Source of the DNA: Jatrophihabitans sp.
Lineage (GTDB): Bacteria > Actinomycetota > Actinomycetes > Mycobacteriales > Jatrophihabitantaceae
NCBI GenBank assembly: GCA_036389035.1
Contig: DASVQQ010000012.1
Span: 1 to 64,000 of the forward strand
Length of the DNA: 64,000 nt
Reading direction: 5' to 3'
Positions 45,798 to 53,677 of this stretch are shown here, in pieces. The notes below the pieces were generated by a model. That model saw only the letters and a program-made list of their open reading frames with translations. It was not told the origin of the DNA and ran no database searches. Position numbers and translations under genes: made by a program. Position 1 is the first letter of the stretch. Every line of letters begins with the position of its first letter.

Positions 45798-46877
45798 ATG
45801 AGACTGCCCGTGCTGCCGCCCGTGTCCCCGATGCTCGCCAAGTCGGTGACCACCATCCCGCCCGGCGCGTCCTACGAGCCCAAGTGGGACGGCTTTCGAT
45901 CGATCGTCTTCCGCGACGGCGACGAGGTCGAGTTCGGCAGCCGCAACGAGCGGCCGATGACCCGGTACTTCCCCGAACTGGTCGAGGCGGTCAAGGCGCA
46001 ACTGCCCGAGCGGTGCGTGATCGACGGCGAGATCGTGGTGGCCACCAAGGCCCGTCTGGAATTCGAGACCCTGCAACTGCGCCTGCATCCCGCCGCGTCG
46101 CGGGTGACGCTGCTGAGTGAGCAGACCCCCGCCTCGTTCATCGCCTTCGACCTGCTCGCCCTCGGCGATGAGGACTACACCGGCCGGCCGTTCACCGAGC
46201 GCCGGGCCGCGCTGGAAACGGCCCTGGCCGGGGTCACGGCCCCGCTCCACCTCACCCCGGTGACCACCGATCTGGCAGTGGCCCAGCGCTGGTTCACCGA
46301 GTTCGAGGGCGCCGGCCTGGACGGGGTGATCGCCAAGCCGCTGGACGGGGTCTACGAGCCCGACAAGCGCGTGATGTTCAAGATCAAGCACGAGCGCACC
46401 GCCGACTGCGTGGTAGCCGGCTACCGGGTACACAAGAGCGGCCCGGACGTGGTCGGCTCCCTGCTGCTGGGCCTCTACACCGACGGGGGCGTGCTGAACT
46501 CGATCGGGGTGATCGGCTCCTTCCCGATGACCCGGCGGCGCGAGCTGTTCGAAGAACTGCAACCCCTGGTGACCACCTTCGAGGAGCATCCGTGGAACTG
46601 GGCAGCTCACGAGGCAGGCGAGCGAACGCCCCGCAAGAGCGAGCAATCGCGCTGGAGCGTCGGCAAGGACCTGTCCTTCGTGCCGCTGCGCCCGGAGCGG
46701 GTGGTCGAGGTGCGCTACAGCCAGATGGAGGGTGATCGGATCCGGCACACCGCCCAGTTCATCCGCTGGCGCCCCGACCGGACGCCCGAGTCCTGCACCT
46801 ACTCCCAGCTCGAGCGGCCGTTGAAGTTCCAGCTGAGCGACATCGTCCCCGGCCTGGGCGAGCCGGCCGACGGCTGA
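45798..46877 (+). CDS. ATP-dependent DNA ligase, LigC type
   Basis: 359 residues. Adenylation domain with nucleotidyl-accepting K29 in KWDGFR, then IDGEIV, SFIAFDLLALG, GVIAKPLDG and the terminal motif VMFKIKH, followed by an OB domain (RWSVGKDLSFVPLRPERVVEVRYSQMEG). LigC ligases act in base-excision and end-joining repair beside LigD. A separate LigD-type polymerase domain gene lies at 53.7 kb, a plausible partner. No Ku gene is visible in the window. Confidence 0.93.
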   Translation: MRLPVLPPVSPMLAKSVTTIPPGASYEPKWDGFRSIVFRDGDEVEFGSRNERPMTRYFPELVEAVKAQLPERCVIDGEIVVATKARLEFETLQLRLHPAASRVTLLSEQTPASFIAFDLLALGDEDYTGRPFTERRAALETALAGVTAPLHLTPVTTDLAVAQRWFTEFEGAGLDGVIAKPLDGVYEPDKRVMFKIKHERTADCVVAGYRVHKSGPDVVGSLLLGLYTDGGVLNSIGVIGSFPMTRRRELFEELQPLVTTFEEHPWNWAAHEAGERTPRKSEQSRWSVGKDLSFVPLRPERVVEVRYSQMEGDRIRHTAQFIRWRPDRTPESCTYSQLERPLKFQLSDIVPGLGEPADG

Positions 46878-46902
46878 GCACACAGTCGGTCAAGTGAGGC
46901 TA

Positions 46903-46931
46903 TTGACCGTTTTAGGCCGAAGATATACATT
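46903..46931 (+). promoter_or_regulatory. candidate promoter of the secreted-protein gene
   Basis: TTGACC at 46903-46908 and TACATT at 46926-46931 are 17 bases apart (TATACA overlaps this at 15). The stretch is AT-rich for this genome. It would give a leader of about 78 bases that contains the palindrome at 46973-46984. Confidence 0.4.
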
Positions 46932-47015
46932 GTTGTCAGGTACTCCGGAGTGCTGGCGTTCAACGAATTTCCGAGCCGCGGCTCGCGGCTCAGGACGACA
47001 ACCCTGGAGGTTCTC

Positions 47016-47399
47016 ATGTGGAAACGTGCCGCATTGGTAAGCACAACGGCAAGCGCGGTGGTGGTGGCCGGGCTCGCACTCGCTGCTCCGGCGAGCGCCA
47101 CAAGCCAGATCACCGTCTACAGCAACGGAACCGCTGCTGGCGTCGGACACTTCAACAGCAGTGGTGAGATCTTCTCGGCATGCGACGTCAAAACCGATGG
47201 ATACGGCGTGCAGGTCAACTGGTACGTCGTGGCGAACCCGTCCAACAGCGGTTCAGTTCGCGACGGTGACGGAAACAACGGCAACTGCGCGACCCAGAAC
47301 TCCAGCATCGCGGAGGGCAGGGCCGTGAACTACCAGGTCTGCCTCACCGACAACGGTTCGTTCGTCGCCTGCACCGGCTGGGCCCGGGACTACGCCTGA
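47016..47399 (+). CDS. small secreted protein with four cysteines
   Basis: 127 residues. Sec signal peptide MWKRAALVSTTASAVVVAGLALAAPASA, then a mature ~98-residue beta-rich domain (YSNGTAAGVGHFNSSGEIF, VQVNWYV, SVRDGDGNNG, VACTGWARDY) with four cysteines. No family can be named; similar small beta proteins occur widely in actinomycetes. CTGGAGG lies 5 bases before the ATG at 47016. It is a monocistronic unit between a candidate promoter and a strong hairpin. Confidence 0.8.
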   Translation: MWKRAALVSTTASAVVVAGLALAAPASATSQITVYSNGTAAGVGHFNSSGEIFSACDVKTDGYGVQVNWYVVANPSNSGSVRDGDGNNGNCATQNSSIAEGRAVNYQVCLTDNGSFVACTGWARDYA

Positions 47400-47403
47400 C
47401 GAC

Positions 47404-47477
47404 TCGCCGCCGGACAGGCGGCGATAACGCGCCACCCGAGCAGTGCTGGGGCCGGCAGTCCGTGGGCTGCCGGCCCC
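47404..47477. terminator. two hairpins after the secreted-protein gene
   Basis: An 8-bp stem (47404-47411 with 47417-47424, 5-base loop) is followed by a stronger 11-bp perfect stem (47448-47458 with 47467-47477, 8-base loop). Neither is followed by a T-run, as is usual in these genomes. The 47400-47561 gap otherwise shows no gene. Confidence 0.7.
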
Positions 47478-47561
47478 TAGTGTGGCCGCCCGGCTCACAC
47501 GGTGGCTGGCGTGGTGCTCAGCCAGGCGTGCTGAGTGACAACCCTTGGGTAACCTCAACAG

Positions 47562-49169
47562 GTGCCCGCCACTCGCCTTATGACCCGCCTGTCCGTGCTC
47601 GTCGCGGGTGCGGCGCTGCTGGTGACCGCGGCGTGCACCTCGACCGACCAGGCCGACCCGCCGGCCAGCACCGCGAACTCGGCGACGTCAGCCGGCGCGG
47701 GGAGTTCGGCCAGCGACTCGGCCTCGGCCAGCTCGTCCTCGAGCCAGCCAGCGGCGAGCATCGACTTCTCCGACTGCAGCCAGCAGTTCCAGGCCGCGAT
47801 CAGCTCGGCCAGGGCCAAGAGCATGACGTTCTCCTGCGGCAAGCTGGCGGTGCCGTTGGACTACAGCGCGCCCGACGGCGAGACCGCCGAGATCTTCGTG
47901 GTCCGGGTGCGCAGCGACAACCAGGGCCAGCGCCTGGGCTCGTTGCTGGTCAACCCCGGCGGCCCGGGCGGCTCGGGGGTGAACCTGGCGGCCGGGCTGG
48001 TGACCGCGCTGAGCGAGGACCTGCTCGATCGTTTCGACGTGGTGGGCTTCGACCCCCGGGGCGTCGGCCTGTCTGACCCGGTGCAGTGCATCAGCGACAA
48101 GCAGAAGGACCAGCTGACCGCTGCCAACCCCGACGTCCGGACCGCGGCCGGCCGGGCCCAGTCCCGGGCCCTCTCGGCCGCGGTCGTCAAGTCCTGCGTC
48201 AGCAAGTACGGCTCGGACCTGGGCCACTTCAACACCGAAGAGACCGCCCGCGACATGGACCTGATTCGCGAGGCGGTCGGTGACGCCAAGCTCAACTACC
48301 TGGGTTACTCCTACGGCACCCGGCTCGGGGCGGCCTACGCCCACCAGTTCCCGACCCGGATCCGGACGGCGGTGCTCGACGGCGCGGTCGACCCGGTGGC
48401 TGACGAGCTGACCGTCAGCGAGCGCCAGACCAAGGCCTTCGAGGACGCCTTCGACCAGTTCGCCGCCGACTGCCTCAAGCGCCCGGACTGCGCGACGCTG
48501 GGCAATCCACGCTCGGCCGTCAGGGCGCTGATCGCCGGGGCCGACCGGGAGCCGATCCCGGGCAGCGGCGAGACCGCGAGCCGGCGCGCCACCGGCGGGA
48601 TCGTCACGATCGGGGTCGCCTCGGCGCTGTATGACCAGTCCCAGTGGAACGACCTGGGGCAGGCGCTGATCGCGGCCCAGGACGGCGACGCCGCCGAGAT
48701 CATCGACCTGGCCGACCAGTACCTGGAGCGGGACCCGGAGACCGGGCACTACTCCAACATCCTGGACGCCAACCTGGCCATCAACTGCAACGACTCGACC
48801 CTGCAGGTCACCGACGAGCTGGTCGCCACAGTGGCCTCCAAGTGGATCTCGAAGTACCCGATCTTCGGGCCGAACGCCGCCGCCTCGCTGTACTCGTGCT
48901 ACTCCTGGCCGCGCTCGGAGCACCCGTTGCCACCGGCGTCGGCGCCCGGCGCGCCGCCGATCCTGGTGATCGGCACCCGGAACGACCCGGCCACCCCGTA
49001 CGCCGCGACCGGCGTGCTGGCCAAAGCGCTGGGCTCCGGGGTGGTGCTGACCTGGGAGGGCGAGGGCCACACCGCCTATCCCAAGACCGCCTGCATCACC
49101 ACCAAGGTCGACAGTTACCTGATCACCGCCACGCCCCCCGCGTCCGGTGAGAGCTGCCCCCGCGGCTGA
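47562..49169 (+). CDS. alpha/beta hydrolase lipoprotein (TAP-like, tripeptidyl aminopeptidase type)
   Basis: 535 residues. Lipoprotein signal with lipobox (LLVTAAC), then a low-complexity Ser/Ala linker (about 26-66), then an alpha/beta-hydrolase fold with the oxyanion loop LLVNPGGPGGSG, nucleophile motif GYSYGTR, and the C-terminal TAP-like domain (PILVIGTRNDPATPY with catalytic Asp, GHTAYP with catalytic His). Anchored outside the membrane and likely to cut peptides. GTG 47562 start. Followed 17 bases later by a transporter gene. Confidence 0.92.
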   Translation: MPATRLMTRLSVLVAGAALLVTAACTSTDQADPPASTANSATSAGAGSSASDSASASSSSSQPAASIDFSDCSQQFQAAISSARAKSMTFSCGKLAVPLDYSAPDGETAEIFVVRVRSDNQGQRLGSLLVNPGGPGGSGVNLAAGLVTALSEDLLDRFDVVGFDPRGVGLSDPVQCISDKQKDQLTAANPDVRTAAGRAQSRALSAAVVKSCVSKYGSDLGHFNTEETARDMDLIREAVGDAKLNYLGYSYGTRLGAAYAHQFPTRIRTAVLDGAVDPVADELTVSERQTKAFEDAFDQFAADCLKRPDCATLGNPRSAVRALIAGADREPIPGSGETASRRATGGIVTIGVASALYDQSQWNDLGQALIAAQDGDAAEIIDLADQYLERDPETGHYSNILDANLAINCNDSTLQVTDELVATVASKWISKYPIFGPNAAASLYSCYSWPRSEHPLPPASAPGAPPILVIGTRNDPATPYAATGVLAKALGSGVVLTWEGEGHTAYPKTACITTKVDSYLITATPPASGESCPRG

Positions 49170-49186
49170 GGCGGGGCACGGTCTGA

Positions 49187-50020
49187 ATGGCGGTGCTCTT
49201 CGCGCTGCTTGCTGCCGCCGCGTACGGGGTGAGCGACTTCGTCGGCGGCCTGGCGTCCCGCCGGATCCCGGCGATCACCGTGCTCTTGGCCAGCTACCCG
49301 ATCGGCACGGTGCTGATAGCGGCGGCGCTGCCGGTGTACGGCGGCCCGATCTCGGCAGGCACGCTGGCCTGGAGCCTGTCCGGCGGCACGGCCGGCCTGG
49401 TCGGGGTGGCGCTGCTCTACTACGCGCTCGGCCAGGCGCCGATGAACGTGATCTCGCCGGTGACCGCGGTGATGACGGCGGTGGTCCCGATAGTGGCCGG
49501 GGTGCTGCAAGGCGAGCGGCCGCGCCTGCTGGCCTGGATCGGCATCGTGCTCGGCCTGGTGGCGGTGACGCTGATCACCCGCCAGCCGGCCGACCACCCG
49601 CACGGGCCGGTCGGCTGGCGGCCGCTGACGATGGCGGTGCTGTCCGGGGTCGGCTTCGGCGCCTACTTCATCTGCCTGGCCCGCACCGACGAGGACTCCG
49701 GCCTGTGGCCGGTGGTGCTGTCCCGGATGATGGCGGTGCTGCTGGTGGTGCCGCTGGCCGCCGCGCTCGCGGGCTTCGTCCGGATCCCGCGGCCGGTGCT
49801 CGCCCTGGCGGCAGTGGCCGGGATCCTGGATGCCGTCGCCAACCTGGCCTTCCTGCTGGCCAGCCGGCACGGCCTGCTGTCGCTGTCGAGCGTGATCACC
49901 GCGCTCTACCCGGCCGGCACGGTGCTGCTGGCGGTGCTGATCCTCAAGGAGCGCACCGGCGCCGTTCAGCGGGTCGGGCTGGGCGTCGCCGCGGCCGCGG
50001 TCGTGCTGCTGACCCGCTAG
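49187..50020 (+). CDS. EamA (DMT) family transporter
   Basis: 277 residues, ten hydrophobic spans arranged as two EamA halves (second half about 145-277). N terminus MAVLFALLAAAAYGVSDFVGG and the second-half motif LDAVANLAFLLASRHGLLSLSSVITALYPAGTVLLA are typical. Substrate unknown. A decayed partial copy of this kind of sequence is found at 51711-51835. Confidence 0.9.
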   Translation: MAVLFALLAAAAYGVSDFVGGLASRRIPAITVLLASYPIGTVLIAAALPVYGGPISAGTLAWSLSGGTAGLVGVALLYYALGQAPMNVISPVTAVMTAVVPIVAGVLQGERPRLLAWIGIVLGLVAVTLITRQPADHPHGPVGWRPLTMAVLSGVGFGAYFICLARTDEDSGLWPVVLSRMMAVLLVVPLAAALAGFVRIPRPVLALAAVAGILDAVANLAFLLASRHGLLSLSSVITALYPAGTVLLAVLILKERTGAVQRVGLGVAAAAVVLLTR

Positions 50021-50080
50021 CACCGGTACTCAAGCCTGTTAGAGGCCTCGCGGGCAGTGACAGAACTTGCCGCACTGGCT

Positions 50081-50098
50081 GATACCATGCCTGGTATC
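50081..50098. promoter_or_regulatory. inverted-repeat operator upstream of the toxin-antitoxin pair
   Basis: GATACCA at 50081-50087 and TGGTATC at 50092-50098 are perfect inverted arms 4 bases apart, 15 bases before the antitoxin ATG (50114). It overlaps the likely -10/start region, as expected for autorepression by an antitoxin. Confidence 0.55.
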
Positions 50099-50113
50099 GT
50101 TTTGGTTGTGGCT

Positions 50114-50299
50114 ATGACTTTGCGCCTCAGCGAGGAAGAGACGATTGCGCTACGCGAATACGCGCAGGCTCACGGGGTCTCCATGCAGGAAGCAGCCCGG
50201 GAGGCCGTTCGCCAGCTCACGCACAGCGAGCGCCGGGACACCTTCAGCCGGATGATCCGCGAGCGTGATCGAGAACTTCTGGACCGCCTCGCGCAGTGA
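50114..50299 (+). CDS. ribbon-helix-helix type antitoxin
   Basis: 61 residues: TLRLSEEETIALREYAQAHG is a ribbon-helix-helix-like fold and the C-terminal half (RRDTFSRMIRERDRELLDRLAQ) is a helical toxin-binding tail. I start at ATG 50114; the frame is open further upstream to 50057, through the operator. It overlaps the toxin start by four bases (GTGA). Confidence 0.75.
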   Translation: MTLRLSEEETIALREYAQAHGVSMQEAAREAVRQLTHSERRDTFSRMIRERDRELLDRLAQ

Positions 50300-50670
50300 T
50301 CGTCCATCTCACGTTCGACGACATCCTGGCGTTGGCCTCCGATGCCGTCGCCCCGGCGGACGTGATCGTCCGAGATTTCGGGCTGTTGCAGTCGGCGGTC
50401 GCCCGCACGCAAGCAAGCGCGTTCGGGCGCGACGCTTACCCCATCGTGGCGCTCAAGGCCGCCGCGCTGATGGAGTCCCTTGCCCGCAATCATGCGTTGG
50501 TAGATGGCAACAAGCGGCTGGCCTGGCTCGCGACCATGGTGTTCTGCCTGTTCAACGACATGATCGTGACAGCGCCGAGCGTGGCTGAGGGCGAGCAGTT
50601 CGTGCTTGCGGTGTGCCAAGGTCAGCTCGCGCTGGACGACATCGCCCATACCCTGCTCCGCTGGAGCTGA
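50296..50670 (+). CDS. Doc-type (Fic/death-on-curing) toxin
   Basis: 124 residues. The catalytic motif HALVDGNKR (66-74) matches the Doc/Fic HxFxDGNxR loop. The short length fits Doc kinase-like toxins, which phosphorylate EF-Tu, rather than larger Fic AMPylases. FDDILALASDAV at the N terminus and the FVLAVCQGQLALDDIAHTL end are typical. GTG start inside the antitoxin stop gives a coupled type II module. Confidence 0.85.
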   Translation: MIVHLTFDDILALASDAVAPADVIVRDFGLLQSAVARTQASAFGRDAYPIVALKAAALMESLARNHALVDGNKRLAWLATMVFCLFNDMIVTAPSVAEGEQFVLAVCQGQLALDDIAHTLLRWS

Positions 50671-50702
50671 TCGCGATGGTCAGCCATGCGGTGGGCTGAT
50701 GA

Positions 50703-51614
50703 TCAGGCTGAGGACGGCGCTGCCCGCGGATGGCGCAGGCTCTCGACATCCCAGCCGGCCCGGCGGGCTCCCGCCAGGTAGGCGCTCTCCAAAAACTCCA
50801 GGACGGTGGCCCGGGGGTCGGCGCTGGCCCGGACGTCGTCGTAGCGCAACAGGGCCAGATGCGAGCTGCCCCTCGGGACCCAGGCGGCCTCGGCCGGGCT
50901 CAGCGGCTCCTCGGTCAGCCCGGCCGGCTCCGGGGCGGTGTAGCTGTAGAACGCCGGCTCGCCGAACTCGTCGTCACCGAACCAGAAACCCGCGCTGATC
51001 ACCTCGTGCGAGTACGCCTCCCGGGTGACCGGGTCGACGCCGTCCGGCAGGTCGGCCGGGCGGTCGGAGAACCGGGTCACCGCGATGTCCATGGTGTGCC
51101 AGAAGTGGTGCACCGGGCTGGTCTTGGCGTAGCTGCGGCCGGCGAACTCCTCCAGCACCAGCGACACCTGCCCGAGGATCTGCCAGTACCGGTTGGCGTG
51201 TTCGGGCACGTAGCTAGCGTCCTGGTCGTCCTCGGCGAACGGCGTGCTGTCGGCCAGGTCGAAGGGCACCGGCTGGGCGATGCGCACCTGGTAGCCGACC
51301 GAGGCCAGCGCGTCGAGCAGCTGCCGGTAGAACCCGGCCACCGACAGGTCTGTCAGCGAGAACGACACCCGCTGCCCGGTGCTGCACTCGACGCGCAGCA
51401 GGTGCTCCACGAAGTCGAAGTCGATCGAGAAGAAGGTGTCACTACCCATCGGCCGGGACGTGAGGCCGCGGGCGGTCAGGTGGAACGGGACGTTCCACCA
51501 GTGATTGCGCAGCGGGCTCTGATCCAGGCGGACCTTGCCGGCGATCTGCAGGAAGCGGTGCAGCGTCTGCTTGGTGTCCTGCCACTCAGCCAGCGGCATC
51601 GGCGGGAACAACAT
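50703..51614 (-). CDS. DUF5996 family protein
   Basis: 303 residues. LAEWQDTKQTLHRFLQIAGKVRL and HWWNVPFHLTARGLTSRP at the N terminus, a central FEHLL-like strand, then YSHEVISAGFWFGDDEFGEPAFYSYTAPEP are the pattern of the DUF5996 family; function unknown. ATG 51612-51614 has AGGAGGTGA 8 bases upstream; a GTG two codons earlier is too close to that site. Confidence 0.85.
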   Translation of the reverse strand: MLFPPMPLAEWQDTKQTLHRFLQIAGKVRLDQSPLRNHWWNVPFHLTARGLTSRPMGSDTFFSIDFDFVEHLLRVECSTGQRVSFSLTDLSVAGFYRQLLDALASVGYQVRIAQPVPFDLADSTPFAEDDQDASYVPEHANRYWQILGQVSLVLEEFAGRSYAKTSPVHHFWHTMDIAVTRFSDRPADLPDGVDPVTREAYSHEVISAGFWFGDDEFGEPAFYSYTAPEPAGLTEEPLSPAEAAWVPRGSSHLALLRYDDVRASADPRATVLEFLESAYLAGARRAGWDVESLRHPRAAPSSA

Positions 51615-51710
51615 GACCACTCACCTCCTGCCAAGACTCGCTAGCACTGTGTCCAAACGCTACTCGTGACCGGTACTCGACTTGGCAGGAAGCCTGGGCT
51701 GGGCGTAAAC

Positions 51711-51835
51711 CCTCATCTTCCTGCTGGCCAACCGGCACCGCCTGGTGCTGGTGCACACCAGTGCCCTCGAACGAGCCGACTGGGCATCACCGTCGGGCGA
51801 TCGTGCTGCTTGTGATCCCAAGCCCGCACGACTGA
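51711..51835 (+). pseudogene. decayed EamA-transporter fragment
   Basis: Bases 51711-51753 match 49843-49885 of the intact EamA gene at about 34 of 43 positions, coding LIFLLANRHRLV against LAFLLASRHGLL. After a gap a second patch (51780-51815) resembles the gene's last ~15 codons (LGITVG... against LGVAAA...) with a frame change. No start or complete frame exists. It lies in the 313-base gap between DUF5996 and the DUF6338 region, which holds nothing else I recognise. Confidence 0.45.
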
Positions 51836-51927
51836 CCGCCATGCACAGCCTCCAGGATCATCAGCCGTCCAAGCTGAATCCCCGATACGGTTCGCATACA
51901 CACTGGACTGGTAAGACGGGAGAGGTA

Positions 51928-52586
51928 GTGCCCGCAAGCTTTCAAGCCTTCTTCGCGACCCTCCTCGCATTGCTGCCAGGAGCGGTTTATGTGTTCACTT
52001 ACGAACGCCAAGTTGGGTCCTTCGGCGTCAACTTCACTGACCGCGTGATCCGGTTTTTGTCAGCCAGCGCTGTATTTCACGCAGTCTTTGCCTTCGCGAG
52101 TACCGGGCCTACGTAGAACTCTTCCGAAGCGGCAAACTCGGCAGGGGTGAAGTAAGCGGCTGGCAGGTCGAGGCGCTAGCCATGACCTATCTACTGGTGC
52201 CAGCGGTGGCAGGCTTCCTCCTCGGACAAGCAGCGCGGAGTCGACCGAGGTGGTTAGCGTGGGCAATCGGTGACGCGCAGGCTCCCCGAGCTTGGGACGA
52301 CCTTTTCGCGCGTGGCCCCGAGGGCTTCATACGTGCGCGGCTCAAGTCGGGCCAATGGATCGCCGGCTACTTCGGCACAGCACCGGACGGGCGCAAGTCT
52401 TATGCGGCCGGGTTTCCTCACGACCAAGATCTACTGATAACTCGTAGGGTCGACATCGATCCTGAATCAGGCGACTATGTGACAGCGGCCGACGGCAGTG
52501 CACAATCCCTCGACGGGTGGCTCCTCGTACGCTGGGAAGAACTGGAAATACTCGAATTTACGGAGGTGAGCGCAGATGGCACCTGA
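51928..52586 (+). pseudogene. DUF6338 family gene, frameshifted
   Basis: Two frames together make one DUF6338 protein. The first (GTG 51928 to stop 52116) encodes PASFQAFFATLLALLPGAV, ERQVGSFGVNFTDRVIRF and FHAVFAF. The family sequence then resumes in the +2 frame near 52092 as LREYRAYVELFRSGKLGRGEV, continuing through MTYLLVPAVAGF to 52586 with PRAWDDLFARGPEGF and LKSGQWIAGYF. About five to eight residues around the shift seem missing. Membrane-anchored, function unknown. Sequencing error is possible but the neighbouring small ORF also looks broken. Confidence 0.6.
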
Positions 52587-52630
52587 GCGGAGTCGAGACA
52601 GCGAAATCGAACGCCGTGGTGGGTATTCCG

Positions 52631-52912
52631 ATGGTTGATCGCAGAATCCCAGGTAGCGGATACGCAAGCCGCGGTAAAGCTCGGGGGGCGCTACCACCCC
52701 CGCCGCGCACCCCAGCACCCGGCGAGTCGAATAAGACATCTGAGTCATCCCGTTCGGAATCCACCGGTACGTCCCACGACCAGAAACCCGCCCAAGTAGC
52801 AAGATCGGCTCGCACTGGGAGGGTCGTACCTAAGGCGGCTGCTTCGAGAAGGACTAGCTCTACTTCTTCTCTGAGGCAAGCCGGAGCTAGTCGAGTGACC
52901 CGTAAGAAGTAG
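52631..52912 (+). CDS. small basic, Ser/Pro-rich ORF after the DUF6338 gene
   Basis: 93 residues: GSGYASRGKARGALPPPPRTPAPGES, then a Ser/Thr-rich middle and a basic end (ASRVTRKK). It looks like an unstructured charged protein. An overlapping earlier frame (ATG 52576) starts MAPERSRDSEIERRGGYSDG and then stops, so the original gene may have begun there and been frameshifted. Function unknown. Confidence 0.35.
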   Translation: MVDRRIPGSGYASRGKARGALPPPPRTPAPGESNKTSESSRSESTGTSHDQKPAQVARSARTGRVVPKAAASRRTSSTSSLRQAGASRVTRKK

Positions 52913-53002
52913 ATGACATACACCGCACGCTCACCAACACCCAGCGCTGATCATCTCTTTTAAGTACGGTCTGCCGCTGACTCGGGGTACCCATGTCTCG
53001 CC

Positions 53003-53671
53003 TCAGTCGCGCGTCCACCGGGTGGCCTCGTCGAGCAGGTCGATCACCGCGTCCTCGCTGACCGCGGAGAAGTCGCGGTAATGGACCCCGACAGCTCGGA
53101 ACGGATGGGGGGTGCAGGCGCTGATGACGGCGTCGGCCTCGGGGAATTCCCCGAGCGCCGCGAGGGGGGCCACCGGCACTGCGATGACGACTCTGGCGGC
53201 GCCCAGTTGGCGGGCCACCAGGCAGGCGACCCGAGCGGTGGCTCCGGTGGCTATCCCGTCATCGACGAGCACGGCCGTCCGGCCGGTCAGCTCGACGCGC
53301 GTGCGTCCCTGCCTCAGCCGGGTGACTTGAGCCTCAAGGGTCGCCCGTTCGCGTCGCTCCACCTCCGCAAGCCCGGCAGCCGAGACGCCGGAGCCGGACA
53401 GCACCTCGGCATTGATCACGCGCGCGCCGTCCTCGCCCACCGCGCCCATCGCCAGCTCCGGCTGGTACGGCACGCCGAGTTTGCGCACGACTATGACGTC
53501 CAGCGGAGCGGCGAAGGCCTTCGCGACCTCGAAGGCCACCGGCACGCCGCCCCTGGGCAGTCCGAGGACGACCGGGTCTCCCCCAGGCAGGTTCTCCGAC
53601 GACTCCAGCGCACGCGCCAGCCGCCGGCCGGCCTCGACTCGATCAGCGAAGAGGTTTCCAGCCCCCCACAT
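53003..53671 (-). CDS. phosphoribosyltransferase-fold protein
   Basis: 222 residues. PRPP-binding loop TAVLVDDGIATGATARVA (about 132-149) and N-terminal VVLGLPRGGVPVAFEVAKAFAAPLDVIVVRKLG are typical of the PRTase fold family found in stress and competence-type loci. The base it uses, if any, is unknown. It starts 6 bases after the polymerase-domain gene ends on the same strand. Confidence 0.88.
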   Translation of the reverse strand: MWGAGNLFADRVEAGRRLARALESSENLPGGDPVVLGLPRGGVPVAFEVAKAFAAPLDVIVVRKLGVPYQPELAMGAVGEDGARVINAEVLSGSGVSAAGLAEVERRERATLEAQVTRLRQGRTRVELTGRTAVLVDDGIATGATARVACLVARQLGAARVVIAVPVAPLAALGEFPEADAVISACTPHPFRAVGVHYRDFSAVSEDAVIDLLDEATRWTRD

Positions 53672-53677
53672 GCAGGC

